Assembly: GCA_011389655.1 (NCBI GenBank)
Contig: JAABTX010000010.1
Location: 1 to 48,966 of the forward strand
DNA: 48,966 nucleotides
Direction of reading: 5' to 3'
From: Thioalkalivibrio sp.
Lineage (GTDB): Bacteria > Pseudomonadota > Gammaproteobacteria > Ectothiorhodospirales > Ectothiorhodospiraceae
Shown here: in pieces, positions 24,623 to 36,622 of the stretch
Numbering within the stretch: position 1 is the first letter of the stretch
How the letters are laid out: every line of letters begins with the position of its first letter
The notes under the pieces: model-generated
What the model saw: the letters and a program-made list of their open reading frames with translations, nothing else
Told to the model about the DNA's origin: nothing
Databases searched by the model: none
Program-made: the position numbers and the translations under genes

Positions 24623-25129
24623 TCAACCCGTGATTTCTTCGAGGGTCTTGCCGCGCTTCGCGGCGACCATTTCGGGATCGTCGACGGCCGCGAGGCCGTT
24701 GATCGTCGCCTGCACCACGTTGATGGGGTTGCGCGAGCCGACGCACTTGGCGAGCACGTTGCGCACCCCCGCCACCTCGAGCACCGCGCGCATCGCGCCA
24801 CCGGCGATCACTCCCGTTCCCTCGGATGCCGGCTGCATGTAGACGTTCGCCGCGCCATGGTAGCCGTTCACCGCGTAGTGCAGCGTTCCCTGGTTCAACC
24901 GGACGGTCGTCAGGTTCTGACGCGCCTGCTGCATCGCCTTCTGAATCGCCAGCGGCACCTCCCGGGCCTTGCCGTACCCGTAGCCGACGCGCCCGTCGCC
25001 GTCGCCGACCACGGTCAGCGCGGCGAAACGGAACTGGCGACCGCCCTTGACCACCTTCGCGACCCGATTGACGCTGATCAGTTTTTCCTGCAGCCCGTCC
25101 GTGGCTTCGCTTGCTTCGTTACGTGCCAT
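24623..25129 (-). CDS. rpsE: 30S ribosomal protein S5
   Basis: Accuracy protein at the mRNA entrance; spectinomycin resistance maps to its N-terminal loop. 168 residues. Double-stranded RNA-binding-like N-domain ([20 protein letters not shown]) and the S5 core [19 protein letters not shown]-terminal [19 protein letters not shown]. The loop [13 protein letters not shown] looks wild type. 27-nt spacer after rplR. Confidence 0.99.
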   Translation of the reverse strand: MARNEASEATDGLQEKLISVNRVAKVVKGGRQFRFAALTVVGDGDGRVGYGYGKAREVPLAIQKAMQQARQNLTTVRLNQGTLHYAVNGYHGAANVYMQPASEGTGVIAGGAMRAVLEVAGVRNVLAKCVGSRNPINVVQATINGLAAVDDPEMVAAKRGKTLEEITG

Positions 25130-25156
25130 TGCTCTCTCCGGTGAAATCGGGTCCGA

Positions 25157-25510
25157 TCAGAACTGCAGCCCGCCTTCGCGGGCGGCCTCGGCCAGCGCCT
25201 GCACCCGCCCGTGATAGCGGAATCCCGCGCGGTCGAAGGCGACCCTGTCGATCCCCGCTGCGCGGGCCCGCTCGGCGATCAGCCGTCCCACCCGCGCGGC
25301 GGCCTCCGTATTGCCCGTGTATCCCAGCTCGCCGCGGACCCCGGACTCGACCGTGGACGCTGCCGCGAGCACCGCGTCGCCGCTGGGCGCGACGATCTGC
25401 GCGTAGATATGGCGGGGCGTGCGGTGCACGCACAGGCGGTGCGCCCCCAGTTCCCGGATCTTGTACCGCGCGCGGCGCGCCCTTCTGAGTCTCGACTCTT
25501 TCTTGTCCAC
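25157..25510 (-). CDS. rplR: 50S ribosomal protein L18
   Basis: Binds 5S rRNA together with L5 to form the central protuberance. 117 residues as in E. coli. [18 protein letters not shown] at the start and [17 protein letters not shown] are characteristic; C-terminal [20 protein letters not shown]. Nine bases after rplF. Confidence 0.98.
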   Translation of the reverse strand: MDKKESRLRRARRARYKIRELGAHRLCVHRTPRHIYAQIVAPSGDAVLAAASTVESGVRGELGYTGNTEAAARVGRLIAERARAAGIDRVAFDRAGFRYHGRVQALAEAAREGGLQF

Positions 25511-25519
25511 GGTTACACC

Positions 25520-26050
25520 CTACTTCTTCTTGGCTTCTTTACGCAGAATGCGCTCGCCCTTGTACTTCACGCCCTTGCCCTTGTACGGCTCCGGGCGACG
25601 AAAATCCCGTATGTTCGCGGCGACCTGCCCCACCTGCTGACAGTCATGTCCCTTGACCACGATCTCCGTCTGACTCGGCGTCTCGATGCTGATGCCGTCG
25701 GGAATCTGGAACGCGATGGGGTGCGAATAACCCAGCGACAGGTTCAGCACCTTGCCCTGCGCCTGCGCCCGGTAACCGACGCCGACGAGTTCGAGGGCGC
25801 GCTCGAAGCCCTGGCTCACACCATGCACGTGATTGCCCAGGACCGAGCGGATGGTACCTGCGAGAGCGGGGTTGTCGTTGTTCGCCGCCGGCGACACGGT
25901 CGCGACGTTGCCCTCGATGGACACCTCCACCGCTTCGGGACAGCGCATGCTGATCTCGCCCTTGGGGCCCTTCACGGTGATTTCCTGCCCACTCATCTCC
26001 AGCGACACCCCTGCCGGCAGGTCGAGCGGTCTTTTTGCTACCCGAGACAT
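25520..26050 (-). CDS. rplF: 50S ribosomal protein L6
   Basis: Large-subunit protein near the GTPase-associated region. 176 residues (E. coli 177) with the two-fold repeated L6 domain. Starts [15 protein letters not shown] and ends with [18 protein letters not shown] and a Lys tail. The ATG at 26050, ten bases after rpsH, is the conserved start; frame upstream enters rpsH. Confidence 0.98.
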   Translation of the reverse strand: MSRVAKRPLDLPAGVSLEMSGQEITVKGPKGEISMRCPEAVEVSIEGNVATVSPAANNDNPALAGTIRSVLGNHVHGVSQGFERALELVGVGYRAQAQGKVLNLSLGYSHPIAFQIPDGISIETPSQTEIVVKGHDCQQVGQVAANIRDFRRPEPYKGKGVKYKGERILRKEAKKK

Positions 26051-26060
26051 GACAGTTTCC

Positions 26061-26453
26061 TCAATAGATCTTGCAGAGCACTTCGCCGCCCTGGCCCAGG
26101 GCTCGTGCCGCACGGTCGGTCATCACCCCCTTCGGGGTGGAGACCACCGCGACGCCGAGGCCCGCGTGGATTCTGGGCAGCTCGTCCTTGCCACGGTAGA
26201 TCCGCAGACCCGGACGGCTGATGCGCTCGATATTCTCGATCACGCCGCGCCCCTGGAAATACTTCAGGGTCACGCGCAGCTGCCTGGACGCGCCCTCGCC
26301 CTCGGCGCCGACGTCGGCGACATAGCCCTCTTCCGCGAAGACCTTCAGGATCGCCTCCTTGGTGCGGCTGTAGGGGACCGCGACGGTCTTCTTCTCGGCC
26401 CGCTGGGCATTCCGCACCCGGGTCAGCAGGTCGGCAATCGGATCGGTCATCAT
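26061..26453 (-). CDS. rpsH: 30S ribosomal protein S8
   Basis: Central-domain primary binding protein; in E. coli it represses spc-operon translation by binding mRNA near rplE. 130 residues as in E. coli. [19 protein letters not shown] at the N-terminus and [18 protein letters not shown] near the C-terminus are the family signatures. Two adjacent ATGs begin the gene. Confidence 0.99.
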   Translation of the reverse strand: MMTDPIADLLTRVRNAQRAEKKTVAVPYSRTKEAILKVFAEEGYVADVGAEGEGASRQLRVTLKYFQGRGVIENIERISRPGLRIYRGKDELPRIHAGLGVAVVSTPKGVMTDRAARALGQGGEVLCKIY

Positions 26454-26466
26454 GATTCTGTTCTCC

Positions 26467-26772
26467 TTACCAACTGGCCTTGCGCAGTCCCGGAATCTCG
26501 CCGCGCATCGCGTACTCGCGCAGCTTGTTGCGGCCGAGACCGAACCGGCGGTAGTAGCCCTTCGGTCGTCCGGTGATACCGCAGCGGTTGCGCCTGCGCA
26601 CAGGACTCGAGTCGCGCGGAAGCTTCTGCAGCGCCTGCATGGCCGCCATGCGCTCTTCGCCGGGCAGTGACTCGTCCAGCACCTTGGCCTTCAGTTCGGC
26701 CCGGCGCGCCGCGTACTTCTGCACCAGCCTTGCGCGCTTCTGCTCGCGCATCATCATCGAAACCTTTGCCAT
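26467..26772 (-). CDS. rpsN: 30S ribosomal protein S14 (zinc-free type)
   Basis: Head protein. 101 residues as in E. coli and without the CXXC pairs of the short zinc form, so it is the C-minus type. [20 protein letters not shown] and [19 protein letters not shown] are the signature. Together with the zinc-type L36 this shows mixed zinc dependence in the cluster. Confidence 0.98.
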   Translation of the reverse strand: MAKVSMMMREQKRARLVQKYAARRAELKAKVLDESLPGEERMAAMQALQKLPRDSSPVRRRNRCGITGRPKGYYRRFGLGRNKLREYAMRGEIPGLRKASW

Positions 26773-26789
26773 TTCTCGGGAACCTCGGG

Positions 26790-27329
26790 TTACGTCCGGA
26801 AGGGGAAGCGGAAGGCCTCGAGCAATGCCTTCGCCTCCTCGTCGTTCTTTGCGTTGGTGGTGATGGTGATGTCCATCCCGCGGATCTTGTCGATGCGGTC
26901 GTAGTCGATCTCGGGGAAGATGATCTGTTCCTTCACACCCAGGCTGTAATTGCCGCGGCCATCGAAGGCCCGCGGACTGAATCCGCGGAAGTCACGGACG
27001 CGGGGAATCGCGACGTTGATCAGCCGATCGAGAAATTCGTACATGCGCCCACGCCGCAGCGTCACCTTGCATCCGATCGGGTAACCGTCGCGGATCTTGA
27101 AGGCCGCGATGGATTTCCGGGCCTTGGTGACCACCGGCTTCTGGCCGGCAATCGCGGTCATGTCCGACATGGCGTGATCGATCACCTTCTTGTCGGCAAC
27201 CGCATCGCCCAGTCCCATGTTCAGCGTGATCTTGGTGATCCGGGGAACCTCCATCACGTTCGCGTACTGGAATTTCTCCTGCAGGGCCGGGATCACCGAC
27301 TCCAGGTACTGCGCTCTCAAACGTTCCAT
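26790..27329 (-). CDS. rplE: 50S ribosomal protein L5
   Basis: 5S rRNA-binding protein of the central protuberance. 179 residues with the ATG at 27329, identical in length to E. coli; an ATG nine bases upstream (27338) has a worse ribosome-binding site. [38 protein letters not shown] and the C-terminal [20 protein letters not shown] are typical. Confidence 0.98.
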   Translation of the reverse strand: MERLRAQYLESVIPALQEKFQYANVMEVPRITKITLNMGLGDAVADKKVIDHAMSDMTAIAGQKPVVTKARKSIAAFKIRDGYPIGCKVTLRRGRMYEFLDRLINVAIPRVRDFRGFSPRAFDGRGNYSLGVKEQIIFPEIDYDRIDKIRGMDITITTNAKNDEEAKALLEAFRFPFRT

Positions 27330-27345
27330 GGCTCTCATTCCGCCC

Positions 27346-27663
27346 TTATGCGTCGACGACTTCGCCGTTCGAGCGGAACACCCGAACCTTGCGACCGTCT
27401 TCGAGGGTCTTGAAGGAAACCCGGTCACCCTTCGCGGCGGCCGGGTTGAACAGCATCACGTTCGAGACGTGAATCGGCATCTCTTTCTCGATGATCCCGC
27501 CGGTCCGACCCATGTTCGGGTTCGGCTTCTGGTGCTTCTTCACCATATTGATGTTCTGCACCAGGACGCGGCTGTCCGGGAAGACCCGCAGCACGGTGCC
27601 GCGGCGCCCCTTGTCCTTGCCGGTGATGACCATCACATCATCACCCTTGCGAATCTTATTCAT
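27346..27663 (-). CDS. rplX: 50S ribosomal protein L24
   Basis: Assembly initiator protein with a KOW domain: [20 protein letters not shown] at the start, then [20 protein letters not shown]. 105 residues (E. coli 104). Seven bases after rplN. Confidence 0.99.
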   Translation of the reverse strand: MNKIRKGDDVMVITGKDKGRRGTVLRVFPDSRVLVQNINMVKKHQKPNPNMGRTGGIIEKEMPIHVSNVMLFNPAAAKGDRVSFKTLEDGRKVRVFRSNGEVVDA

Positions 27664-27670
27664 GCCTGCC

Positions 27671-28039
27671 TCACAAGACTTCGGGCGCCAGCGAGATGAT
27701 CTTCATGAACTTCTCGCCACGCAGTTCACGGGTCACCGGCCCGAAGATACGGGTACCGATCGGCTGCAGCTGGTTGTTCAGCAGCACCGCGGCATTGCGG
27801 TCGAAGCGAATCACCGAGCCGTCGGGGCGGCGCACGCCGGAGGCGGTGCGGACCACCACTGCGTTGTAGACGTCGCCCTTCCTGACCTTGCCGCGCGGAA
27901 TCGCGTCCTTCACGCTCACCTTGATCACGTCGCCGACACGCGCGTAACGGCGATGCGATCCCCCGAGCACCTTGATGCACTGCACCCGGCGGGCGCCGCT
28001 GTTGTCGGCGGCCTCGAGAACGGTCTGCATTTGAATCAT
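27671..28039 (-). CDS. rplN: 50S ribosomal protein L14
   Basis: Intersubunit-bridge protein and the docking site of RsfS, whose gene is also in this window. 122 residues (E. coli 123). [20 protein letters not shown] start and [20 protein letters not shown] near the end. First gene of the spc part; 29-nt spacer after rpsQ with no clear promoter. Confidence 0.99.
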   Translation of the reverse strand: MIQMQTVLEAADNSGARRVQCIKVLGGSHRRYARVGDVIKVSVKDAIPRGKVRKGDVYNAVVVRTASGVRRPDGSVIRFDRNAAVLLNNQLQPIGTRIFGPVTRELRGEKFMKIISLAPEVL

Positions 28040-28068
28040 GACTAATTCTCCAACGAATGGGCGCCGGG

Positions 28069-28335
28069 TCAGGCCGGGGCGCGGCCGAGCACTTCCACGA
28101 GGGCGAAACGCTTCATGCGCGACAGCGGACGGCATTCGCGGATGCGCACGGTGTCACCGGCGCGGGACTCGTTGCCCTCGTCGTGCACGTACAGCCGGGT
28201 GCTCCGGCGAATGAACTTCCCGTACAGCGGGTGCCGCACGCGGCGTTCCACCACCACGGTCCGGGTCTTGTCCGTCTTGTCGCTCACCACACGCCCGATG
28301 ATGGAACGCTGGGTCCTGGACACTTCTTCGTTCAT
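28069..28335 (-). CDS. rpsQ: 30S ribosomal protein S17
   Basis: Primary 16S rRNA-binding protein with an OB fold. 88 residues. [20 protein letters not shown] and the C-terminal [19 protein letters not shown] are the family marks. Four bases after rpmC; last gene of the S10 part. Confidence 0.98.
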   Translation of the reverse strand: MNEEVSRTQRSIIGRVVSDKTDKTRTVVVERRVRHPLYGKFIRRSTRLYVHDEGNESRAGDTVRIRECRPLSRMKRFALVEVLGRAPA

Positions 28336-28339
28336 GTTC

Positions 28340-28534
28340 TTATCCTGCCCGCTTGCGTTGGTTGATGAGCGTCTGGATCTGGGCGATCTCGCGCCGGACC
28401 TTCTTCACGCGATCCGGACGCGCGAGCTGACCCACCGCCTTCTGCATGCGCAGCGCAAACTGCTCCTGGTACAGGCCGTCCAGCTCTTCGGTCAGCTCGG
28501 AGGCGTTCTTCTTCTGCAGCTCTGCAAACCTCAT
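28340..28534 (-). CDS. rpmC: 50S ribosomal protein L29
   Basis: Small two-helix protein by the exit tunnel, near the docking site of trigger factor and SRP. 64 residues: [18 protein letters not shown] then [19 protein letters not shown]. Its ATG overlaps the rplP TGA by one base. Confidence 0.98.
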   Translation of the reverse strand: MRFAELQKKNASELTEELDGLYQEQFALRMQKAVGQLARPDRVKKVRREIAQIQTLINQRKRAG

Positions 28535-28947
28535 CACATCACCTGCCTGCGCGCGAAGGTGGTCTTGATCGGGAGCTTGGCCGCGGCCAGGCGAAGGGCC
28601 TCGCGCGCAACTTCCTCGTTCACGCCCTCCATCTCGTAGAGGATGCGACCGGGCTGGATCTTGCACACCCAGTACTCCACGTTGCCCTTGCCCTTGCCCA
28701 TGCGCACCTCGAGGGGCTTCTTGGACACCGGCACGTCGGGAAAGACCCGGATCCAGATCTTCCCACCGCGCTTGATGTGACGGACCATCGCACGGCGGGC
28801 GGCCTCGATCTGGCGCGCAGTGATGCGACCACGGTCGACGGCCTGAAGGCCGTATTCACCGAAGCTCACCTTGGCGCCCGAGGTGGCAAAACCGCGGTTC
28901 TTGCCCTTGAATTGCTTCCGGAACTTGGTTCTCTTTGGCTGCAGCAT
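28534..28947 (-). CDS. rplP: 50S ribosomal protein L16
   Basis: Binds near the A site and organises the peptidyl-transferase centre. 137 residues (E. coli 136). [19 protein letters not shown] start and [20 protein letters not shown] with the Arg conserved for hydroxylation in this family. 23 nt after rpsC. Confidence 0.99.
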   Translation of the reverse strand: MLQPKRTKFRKQFKGKNRGFATSGAKVSFGEYGLQAVDRGRITARQIEAARRAMVRHIKRGGKIWIRVFPDVPVSKKPLEVRMGKGKGNVEYWVCKIQPGRILYEMEGVNEEVAREALRLAAAKLPIKTTFARRQVM

Positions 28948-28970
28948 GTCGAATTCCTTGTTGGGCGGGC

Positions 28971-29648
28971 CTAGCTGGTGGCGCCCGGCCGGGACTCGGC
29001 GGCGCTATCCAGGCCGAACACCTCGCCCTTGAAGATCCACACCTTGATACCGATCACGCCGTAGGTCGTCTTCGCCTCGGCAAACCCGTAGTCGATGTCG
29101 GCACGCAGCGTGTGCAGGGGAACGCGGCCCTCGCGGTACCACTCGGAGCGCGCGATCTCGGCCCCGTTCAGGCGGCCGGACACGTGGACCTTCACGCCCT
29201 GGGCGCCGAGGCGCACCGCATTGCCCACCGCGCGCTTCATCGCGCGCCGGAACATGATCCGGCGTTCCAGCTGCTGGGCGATGCCCTCGGCCACCAGCTG
29301 CGCGTCGACCTCCGGCTTGCGGATCTCCTCGATGTTGATCTTGACGTTGCTCACCTCGAGCCCGGACCGCGCCGCGACCTCGCGGCGCAGCGCCTCGATG
29401 TCCTCGCCCTTCTTGCCGATCACGATCCCCGGCCGCGCGGTGTGGATGGTCACGTGCGCGGCACGCGACGGGCGCTCGATCTGGATGCGGCTGACCGACG
29501 CATGCGACAGGCGCTTGCGCAGGAAGGCGCGCAGCTCCAGGTCGTCGTTGAGCGTCTTGCCGAATGCATCCCCGTCCTCGTACCAGATGGCGGACCACGG
29601 GCGCGAGATGCCGAGGCGGATACCGGTTGGATGTACCTTCTGACCCAT
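28971..29648 (-). CDS. rpsC: 30S ribosomal protein S3
   Basis: mRNA-entrance protein with helicase-like role. 225 residues (E. coli 233), slightly short at the C-terminus. KH domain [20 protein letters not shown] with the GxxG loop, then the S3 C-domain ([20 protein letters not shown]). Two bases after rplV. Confidence 0.99.
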   Translation of the reverse strand: MGQKVHPTGIRLGISRPWSAIWYEDGDAFGKTLNDDLELRAFLRKRLSHASVSRIQIERPSRAAHVTIHTARPGIVIGKKGEDIEALRREVAARSGLEVSNVKINIEEIRKPEVDAQLVAEGIAQQLERRIMFRRAMKRAVGNAVRLGAQGVKVHVSGRLNGAEIARSEWYREGRVPLHTLRADIDYGFAEAKTTYGVIGIKVWIFKGEVFGLDSAAESRPGATS

Positions 29649-29650
29649 GA

Positions 29651-30001
29651 CTACCTCGCTCCCGTTTCACTGACGCCAATCAGGATATGACTGGTCCGTT
29701 TCAGGATGCGGTTGCCGCGACCCTTGGCCCGCGCCTGCATCCTCTTCATCACCGGACCCTCGTCCACCTGGACCCGGGTGACGCGCAGCTCGTCGACATC
29801 CGCGCCGTCGTTGTTCTCCGCATTCGCAATCGCGGAATCCAGGACCTTCTTCAGCATCGCCGCGGCCCGCTTGGGGCTGAAGGCCAGCTCGTTCAGTGCC
29901 TGCTCCACCGGCATGCCCCGGACCTGGTCCGCCACCAGGCGCGCCTTCTGCGGCGAAATCCGCGCGTAACGCAGCTTCGCGATCGTTTCATCCGTCTTCA
30001 T
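29651..30001 (-). CDS. rplV: 50S ribosomal protein L22
   Basis: Its beta-hairpin lines the exit-tunnel constriction with L4. 116 residues (E. coli 110). [20 protein letters not shown] start and [20 protein letters not shown] hairpin. Nine bases after rpsS. Confidence 0.99.
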   Translation of the reverse strand: MKTDETIAKLRYARISPQKARLVADQVRGMPVEQALNELAFSPKRAAAMLKKVLDSAIANAENNDGADVDELRVTRVQVDEGPVMKRMQARAKGRGNRILKRTSHILIGVSETGAR

Positions 30002-30010
30002 TACAGTTCC

Positions 30011-30283
30011 TTAACGCGACTTCTTGTTGGCCACGTGACCCTTGAAGGTCCGGGTGCCGGCGAATTCGCCGAGCTTGTGTCCGACCATGTTCTCCGTCAC
30101 CAGCACCGGTACGTGCTGCCGACCGTTATGGACGGCCACCGTCAGCCCCACCATCTGCGGGATGATCATCGATCGGCGCGACCAGGTCTTGATCGGACGG
30201 CGATCGTTCTTTTCCACCGCAACATCGACCTTCTTCAACAGGTGATGATCGACGAACGGACCCTTCTTCAGTGAACGCGGCAT
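30011..30283 (-). CDS. rpsS: 30S ribosomal protein S19
   Basis: Head protein touching A-site tRNA with S13. 90 residues. [19 protein letters not shown] start, [20 protein letters not shown] core, and a Lys/Arg-rich C-terminus. Twelve bases after rplB. Confidence 0.99.
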   Translation of the reverse strand: MPRSLKKGPFVDHHLLKKVDVAVEKNDRRPIKTWSRRSMIIPQMVGLTVAVHNGRQHVPVLVTENMVGHKLGEFAGTRTFKGHVANKKSR

Positions 30284-30295
30284 GCTCGAACTCCG

Positions 30296-31117
30296 TTACT
30301 TCTTCCGACGACGCACGATCATGCGGTCGGTTCGCTTGTTGTTTCGGGTCTTGTAGCCCTTGGTCGGGACGCCCCACGGGGTCACCGGCTGCAGACCGAA
30401 GTTGCGGCCCTCGCCGCCGCCGTGCGGGTGATCGACCGGGTTCATCACCGTCCCGCGCACCGTCGGGCGCACGCCGATCCAGCGCTTCGCGCCCGCCTTG
30501 CCGAACTTGCGCAGGGCGTGCTCCGAGTTGCCGACCTCGCCGACCACCGCCCGGCATTCCGAAGGGACCCGGCGCATCTCGCCGGAGCGCAGGCGCAGGG
30601 TCGCGTGCCGGCCCTCCCGGGCCACCACCTGCACCGAGGTTCCGGCAGAGCGCGCCAGCTGGGCGCCCTTGCCCGGTCTCATCTCCACGCAATGGACCAC
30701 GGTGCCGACCGGAATCGAACGCAGCTCCATCGCGTTGCCCGTGCGCACCGGCGCCTGGCTTCCGCTCAGCACGGCATCGCCCGCCCGCAGGCCCCTGGGC
30801 GCGATGATGTACCGGCGCTCACCGTCCGCGTACTTCAGCAGCGCCAGGTGCGCGCTGCGGTTCGGATCGTATTCGAGGCGCTCGACGACCGCGGGGACGT
30901 TGTCCTTGTTGCGCTTGAAGTCGACCAGGCGGTAGTGCTGCTTGTGGCCACCGCCGATGTGCCGGGTCGTGATGCGCCCCTGATTGTTGCGGCCGCCCGT
31001 CCTGGACTTCTTCTCCAGAAGCGGCCCGTAGGGTGCGCCCGGATGCAGCTCCGGGCTCCGGACCTTGACCGCGTGGCGGCGGCCCGCGGAGGTTGGGTTG
31101 GTCTTCATGATCGCCAT
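30296..31117 (-). CDS. rplB: 50S ribosomal protein L2
   Basis: Needed for subunit joining and peptidyl-transferase activity. 273 residues as in E. coli. [20 protein letters not shown] in the N-terminal half and [16 protein letters not shown] with the conserved His near the C-terminus. Three bases after rplW. Confidence 0.99.
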   Translation of the reverse strand: MAIMKTNPTSAGRRHAVKVRSPELHPGAPYGPLLEKKSRTGGRNNQGRITTRHIGGGHKQHYRLVDFKRNKDNVPAVVERLEYDPNRSAHLALLKYADGERRYIIAPRGLRAGDAVLSGSQAPVRTGNAMELRSIPVGTVVHCVEMRPGKGAQLARSAGTSVQVVAREGRHATLRLRSGEMRRVPSECRAVVGEVGNSEHALRKFGKAGAKRWIGVRPTVRGTVMNPVDHPHGGGEGRNFGLQPVTPWGVPTKGYKTRNNKRTDRMIVRRRKK

Positions 31118-31120
31118 GGC

Positions 31121-31417
31121 TTACACCTGCTCTCCTTCGCCCAGTTCGATCGTCTGCCCTTCAGCAAGGGAGACGTAGGCCTTCTTCCAGTGGTTGCGGC
31201 GACCGAACTGACGCCCGAAGCGCTTCACCTTGCCGTCCTGGACCAGGGTGCGAACGGAATCCACCTTCACCTCGAAGATCTTCTCCACCGCCTGCCTGAT
31301 CTCGGATTTCGTGGCGTCGCGGCGCACCTTGAACACGTGCGTACCGACTTCACCGGCAGCGGTGGACTTCTCGGACACCACCGGACCCAGAATCACCTGC
31401 AGCAGACGCTGGTTCAT
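31121..31417 (-). CDS. rplW: 50S ribosomal protein L23
   Basis: Exit-site protein that docks trigger factor and SRP. 98 residues. LQVILGPVVSEKSTAAGE start and KKAYVSLAEGQTIEL near the end. ATG overlaps the rplD stop (ATGA). Confidence 0.98.
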   Translation of the reverse strand: MNQRLLQVILGPVVSEKSTAAGEVGTHVFKVRRDATKSEIRQAVEKIFEVKVDSVRTLVQDGKVKRFGRQFGRRNHWKKAYVSLAEGQTIELGEGEQV

Positions 31418-32019
31418 GCCAACCACTCCTCTATGTGCTTCACCGCGCCCGTGGTCATCACCACCGTCTCGGCGCCCACCAGCACCACCGGATTGACCTC
31501 CGCCGCGGCGACGATGTCGATGTTCCGGAGGTTGCGCAGGGCCTGCCACGTGCTGGCGTCACTCTCCGCCGTGACGATCACCCCGGACTCCAGACCGAGC
31601 GCCGACAGCGCGGCCACCGCATCGCGGGTGCGCCCGGACTCCACCGCGAACGCCTCGACGATCTTCAGCCGATCCTGCCGCAGCAGCTCGGAGAGGATCG
31701 CGGCGATCGCGGCCCGGTACATCTTGCGATTGACCTTCTGGCCGAAGTCGCGCGTACCCGCCGGGAAGACCTTGCCGCCCCCGCGCCACAGCGGGCTGCG
31801 GATGGTGCCGGCACGGGCGCGCCCCGTCCCCTTCTGACGGAACGGCTTGATGCCTCCGCCGCTGACCTCGGAACGGCCCTTCTGGGCCCGGGTTCCCGAA
31901 CGCGCGCCGGCCAGGTGGGCGACCACGCTCTGGTGCACCAGCGACTCGTTGAAGTCACGCTCGAAGCAGGCGGGCGACAGCTCGACCGCCGTCGCGGTAT
32001 CCGTGGTATTCACTTGCAT
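31414..32019 (-). CDS. rplD: 50S ribosomal protein L4
   Basis: Tunnel protein and, in E. coli, the repressor of the S10 operon acting on its leader. 201 residues as in E. coli. GTRAQKGRSEVSGGGIKPFR and RQKGTGRARAGTIRSPLWRG form the tunnel loop. It follows rplC by six bases, so it would be encoded on the transcript from the promoter between rpsJ and rplC. Confidence 0.99.
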   Translation of the reverse strand: MQVNTTDTATAVELSPACFERDFNESLVHQSVVAHLAGARSGTRAQKGRSEVSGGGIKPFRQKGTGRARAGTIRSPLWRGGGKVFPAGTRDFGQKVNRKMYRAAIAAILSELLRQDRLKIVEAFAVESGRTRDAVAALSALGLESGVIVTAESDASTWQALRNLRNIDIVAAAEVNPVVLVGAETVVMTTGAVKHIEEWLA

Positions 32020-32025
32020 CGCTTG

Positions 32026-32670
32026 TTATCCCCTGGCCTTCACGGCGGGACGGATGATCACGTCGGCGCTGGGCGCGCCCGGCACCGCCCCGTGGATCAG
32101 CAACAGCCCGCGGTCACTGTCGACGCGTACCACCTTCAGATTCTGCGTCGTGGTGCGCACCGCGCCCATGTGCCCCGCCATCTTCTTGTTCTTGAACACG
32201 CGACCCGGGGTCTGGTTCTGACCGATCGAACCCGGCGCCCGGTGCGAGCGCGAGTTGCCGTGGGTCGCGTCCTGCATGTGGAAGTTGTGGCGCTTGACCA
32301 CACCCTGAAAACCCTTGCCCTTGCTCCGGGCCGTCACGTCGACCACCTGCCCCTCGGTGAACAGGCTCACGCCGATCTCGTCGCCCTCGGACATGCCCTC
32401 GAGCTGACCCGCATCGACGCGGAACTCCCAGAGCCCGGTACCCGGCTGCACCGAGGCCTTCGCGAAGTGCCCCGCCTCGGGCCTCGAGACCCGCGAGGGC
32501 TTGCGCGCCCCGGCGGTCAGCTGCACGGCGTCGTAGCCGTCGCGCTCCGCGCGCTTGAGCTGCACCACGCGGTTGTGGCCGACCTGCACCACCGTGACCG
32601 GCAAGGACGCGCCGTCCTCGGCAAAGACCCGCGTCATACCGATCTTGCGACCGATGAGTCCAAGAGACAT
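32026..32670 (-). CDS. rplC: 50S ribosomal protein L3
   Basis: Early-assembly large-subunit protein reaching the peptidyl-transferase centre. 214 residues (E. coli 209). [20 protein letters not shown] start; [20 protein letters not shown] contains the Gln that is methylated in E. coli. ATG at 32670 with AGGAAGGGG six bases upstream. A 113-nt leader-like gap separates it from rpsJ. Confidence 0.99.
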   Translation of the reverse strand: MSLGLIGRKIGMTRVFAEDGASLPVTVVQVGHNRVVQLKRAERDGYDAVQLTAGARKPSRVSRPEAGHFAKASVQPGTGLWEFRVDAGQLEGMSEGDEIGVSLFTEGQVVDVTARSKGKGFQGVVKRHNFHMQDATHGNSRSHRAPGSIGQNQTPGRVFKNKKMAGHMGAVRTTTQNLKVVRVDSDRGLLLIHGAVPGAPSADVIIRPAVKARG

Positions 32671-32694
32671 TGGTAACCCCTTCCTGATTTCCGT

Positions 32695-32752
32695 GCGCCT
32701 CGAAGGCGCCCTAACGCCGTGGCCCGGCGGCTCGAAACCCGCCGGGCCACGG
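32695..32752 (-). promoter_or_regulatory. Stem-loop leader upstream of rplC
   Basis: Two hairpins lie between the promoter and rplC. The first is a perfect 14-bp stem (32717-32730 with 32739-32752) with an eight-base loop; the second a 6-bp stem (32695-32700 with 32704-32709) with a CGA loop. Neither is followed by a T-run, so they are unlikely to be terminators. Position fits a translational or attenuation leader. Confidence 0.6.
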
Positions 32753-32762
32753 AAAGCCACGC

Positions 32763-32791
32763 ATTATGGCAGAAAATTGACCGCTAGTTAA
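32763..32791 (-). promoter_or_regulatory. Promoter overlapping the end of rpsJ, driving rplC onward
   Basis: Minus strand: TTAACT (32786-32791, inside the last rpsJ codons), 17-nt spacer, then CATAAT (32763-32768) preceded by TGC, an extended -10. Expected start near 32756, immediately ahead of the 14-bp stem-loop. Confidence 0.7.
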
Positions 32792-33095
32792 GCCTGATCT
32801 GCACATTCACGCCCGCGGCCAGATCCAGCTTCATCAGCGCATCCACCGTCTTGTCCGTCGGATCGAGGATGTCCATCAGCCGCTTGTGGGTGCGCAGCTC
32901 GTACTGATCGCGCGCGTCCTTGTTGACGTGCGGCGAGATCAGCACGGTGTAGAGTTCGCGCTTGGTCGGTAGCGGGATGGGGCCCTTGACCCGAGCGCCC
33001 GTGCGCTTCGCGGTCTCCACGATCTCGGCGGCGGAGCGGTCGATCAGACGGTGATCGAAGGCCTTGAGACGGATTCTGATACGCTGATTTGCCAT
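32784..33095 (-). CDS. rpsJ: 30S ribosomal protein S10
   Basis: Head protein, also the NusE antitermination factor. 103 residues as in E. coli. [20 protein letters not shown] start and [20 protein letters not shown] core. ATG at 33095, five bases after the tuf stop; an ATG nine bases upstream lies inside tuf and would lengthen the protein beyond family norm. A gap and new promoter follow, so it may be transcribed chiefly with tuf. Confidence 0.99.
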   Translation of the reverse strand: MANQRIRIRLKAFDHRLIDRSAAEIVETAKRTGARVKGPIPLPTKRELYTVLISPHVNKDARDQYELRTHKRLMDILDPTDKTVDALMKLDLAAGVNVQIRLN

Positions 33096-33100
33096 TTTGC

Positions 33101-34291
<1,191 letters not shown>

Positions 34292-34360
34292 AATCTGGTT
34301 CCCCGGGTTGAAAAGCTTGCCGTGTCGCTGACGGCGCTGCAGACCTGCGTGTTGCGTTCT

Positions 34361-34404
34361 GGGGACAGATCTCGGATCTGTCCCCGCGGGTCAAAGACCC
34401 GCGG
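34361..34404. repeat. Double palindrome in the tRNA-Thr/tuf spacer
   Basis: Hairpin one: 11-bp stem 34361-34371 with 34375-34385 (GGGGACAGATC, loop TCG). Hairpin two: 9-bp stem 34384-34392 with 34396-34404 (CCGCGGGTC, loop AAA). They share two bases. No T-run follows on the minus strand. They lie in the 118-nt spacer that a tRNA-tuf co-transcript would contain. Confidence 0.85.
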
Positions 34405-34409
34405 ACTGC

Positions 34410-34485
<76 letters not shown>

Positions 34486-34505
34486 AAACCTGTCGCTGCC
34501 CGAAC

Positions 34506-34579
<74 letters not shown>

Positions 34580-34632
34580 AGAACCGATGCTGATCGACGC
34601 CACCACCCGCCCGGCCCGTGGCACTAGAAACC

Positions 34633-34717
34633 TGGTGGAGGGGGGAGGATTCGAACCTCCGAAGGCTGAGCCAGCAGATTTACAGTCTGCCCCCTTTGAC
34701 CGCTCGGGAACCCCTCC
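34633..34717 (-). tRNA. tRNA-Tyr (anticodon GTA)
   Basis: 85-nt class II tRNA with a long variable arm (TGGCTCAGCCTTCGG region). Begins GGAGGGGTTCCCGAGCGG, anticodon loop CTGTAAA, T-arm GGTTCGAATCC, encoded CCA. First tRNA of the Tyr-Gly-Thr-tuf series. Confidence 0.97.
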
Positions 34718-34886
34718 TCGATCAAGCCGCGCATTGTCGTCGAACGGAAGCGCCGGCGTCAACCCCTTGGTCCCCGTGGCGACCTCGCGGGCCGCAGTTT
34801 CCCGCGGGCGCTTCGAGGCCCTTCTTTTTTCTGCGGCAACTCCTTAAAGTGTTGACCCAGGTTAATGGGGGAGACACTCTGGGCTC
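34718..34886. other. tRNA-Tyr/pilB divergent spacer
   Basis: 169 nt. Holds the tRNA promoter on the minus strand. On the plus strand a 6-bp dyad CGCGGG/CCCGCG (34786-34806) and a T-run (34825-34830) occur, but the hairpin next to the T-run has only four pairs. TTGACC at about 34852 lies too close to the pilB ATG to serve as -35. The pilB promoter was not identified. Confidence 0.5.
34733..34762 (-). promoter_or_regulatory. tRNA-Tyr-Gly-Thr-tuf promoter
   Basis: Minus strand TTGACG (34757-34762), 18-nt spacer, GACAAT (34733-34738), followed by a GC-only discriminator GCGCGGC. Such discriminators are typical of stable-RNA promoters under stringent control. The start would lie about 8-10 nt before tRNA-Tyr. 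Confidence 0.7.
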
Positions 34887-36614
<1,728 letters not shown>

Positions 36615-36622
36615 CGGAAGCG

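Noticed and set aside
34806-34830. Intrinsic terminator before pilB (GGGC...GCCC then T-run)
   Set aside because: Only four base pairs, and no plus-strand gene upstream needs it.
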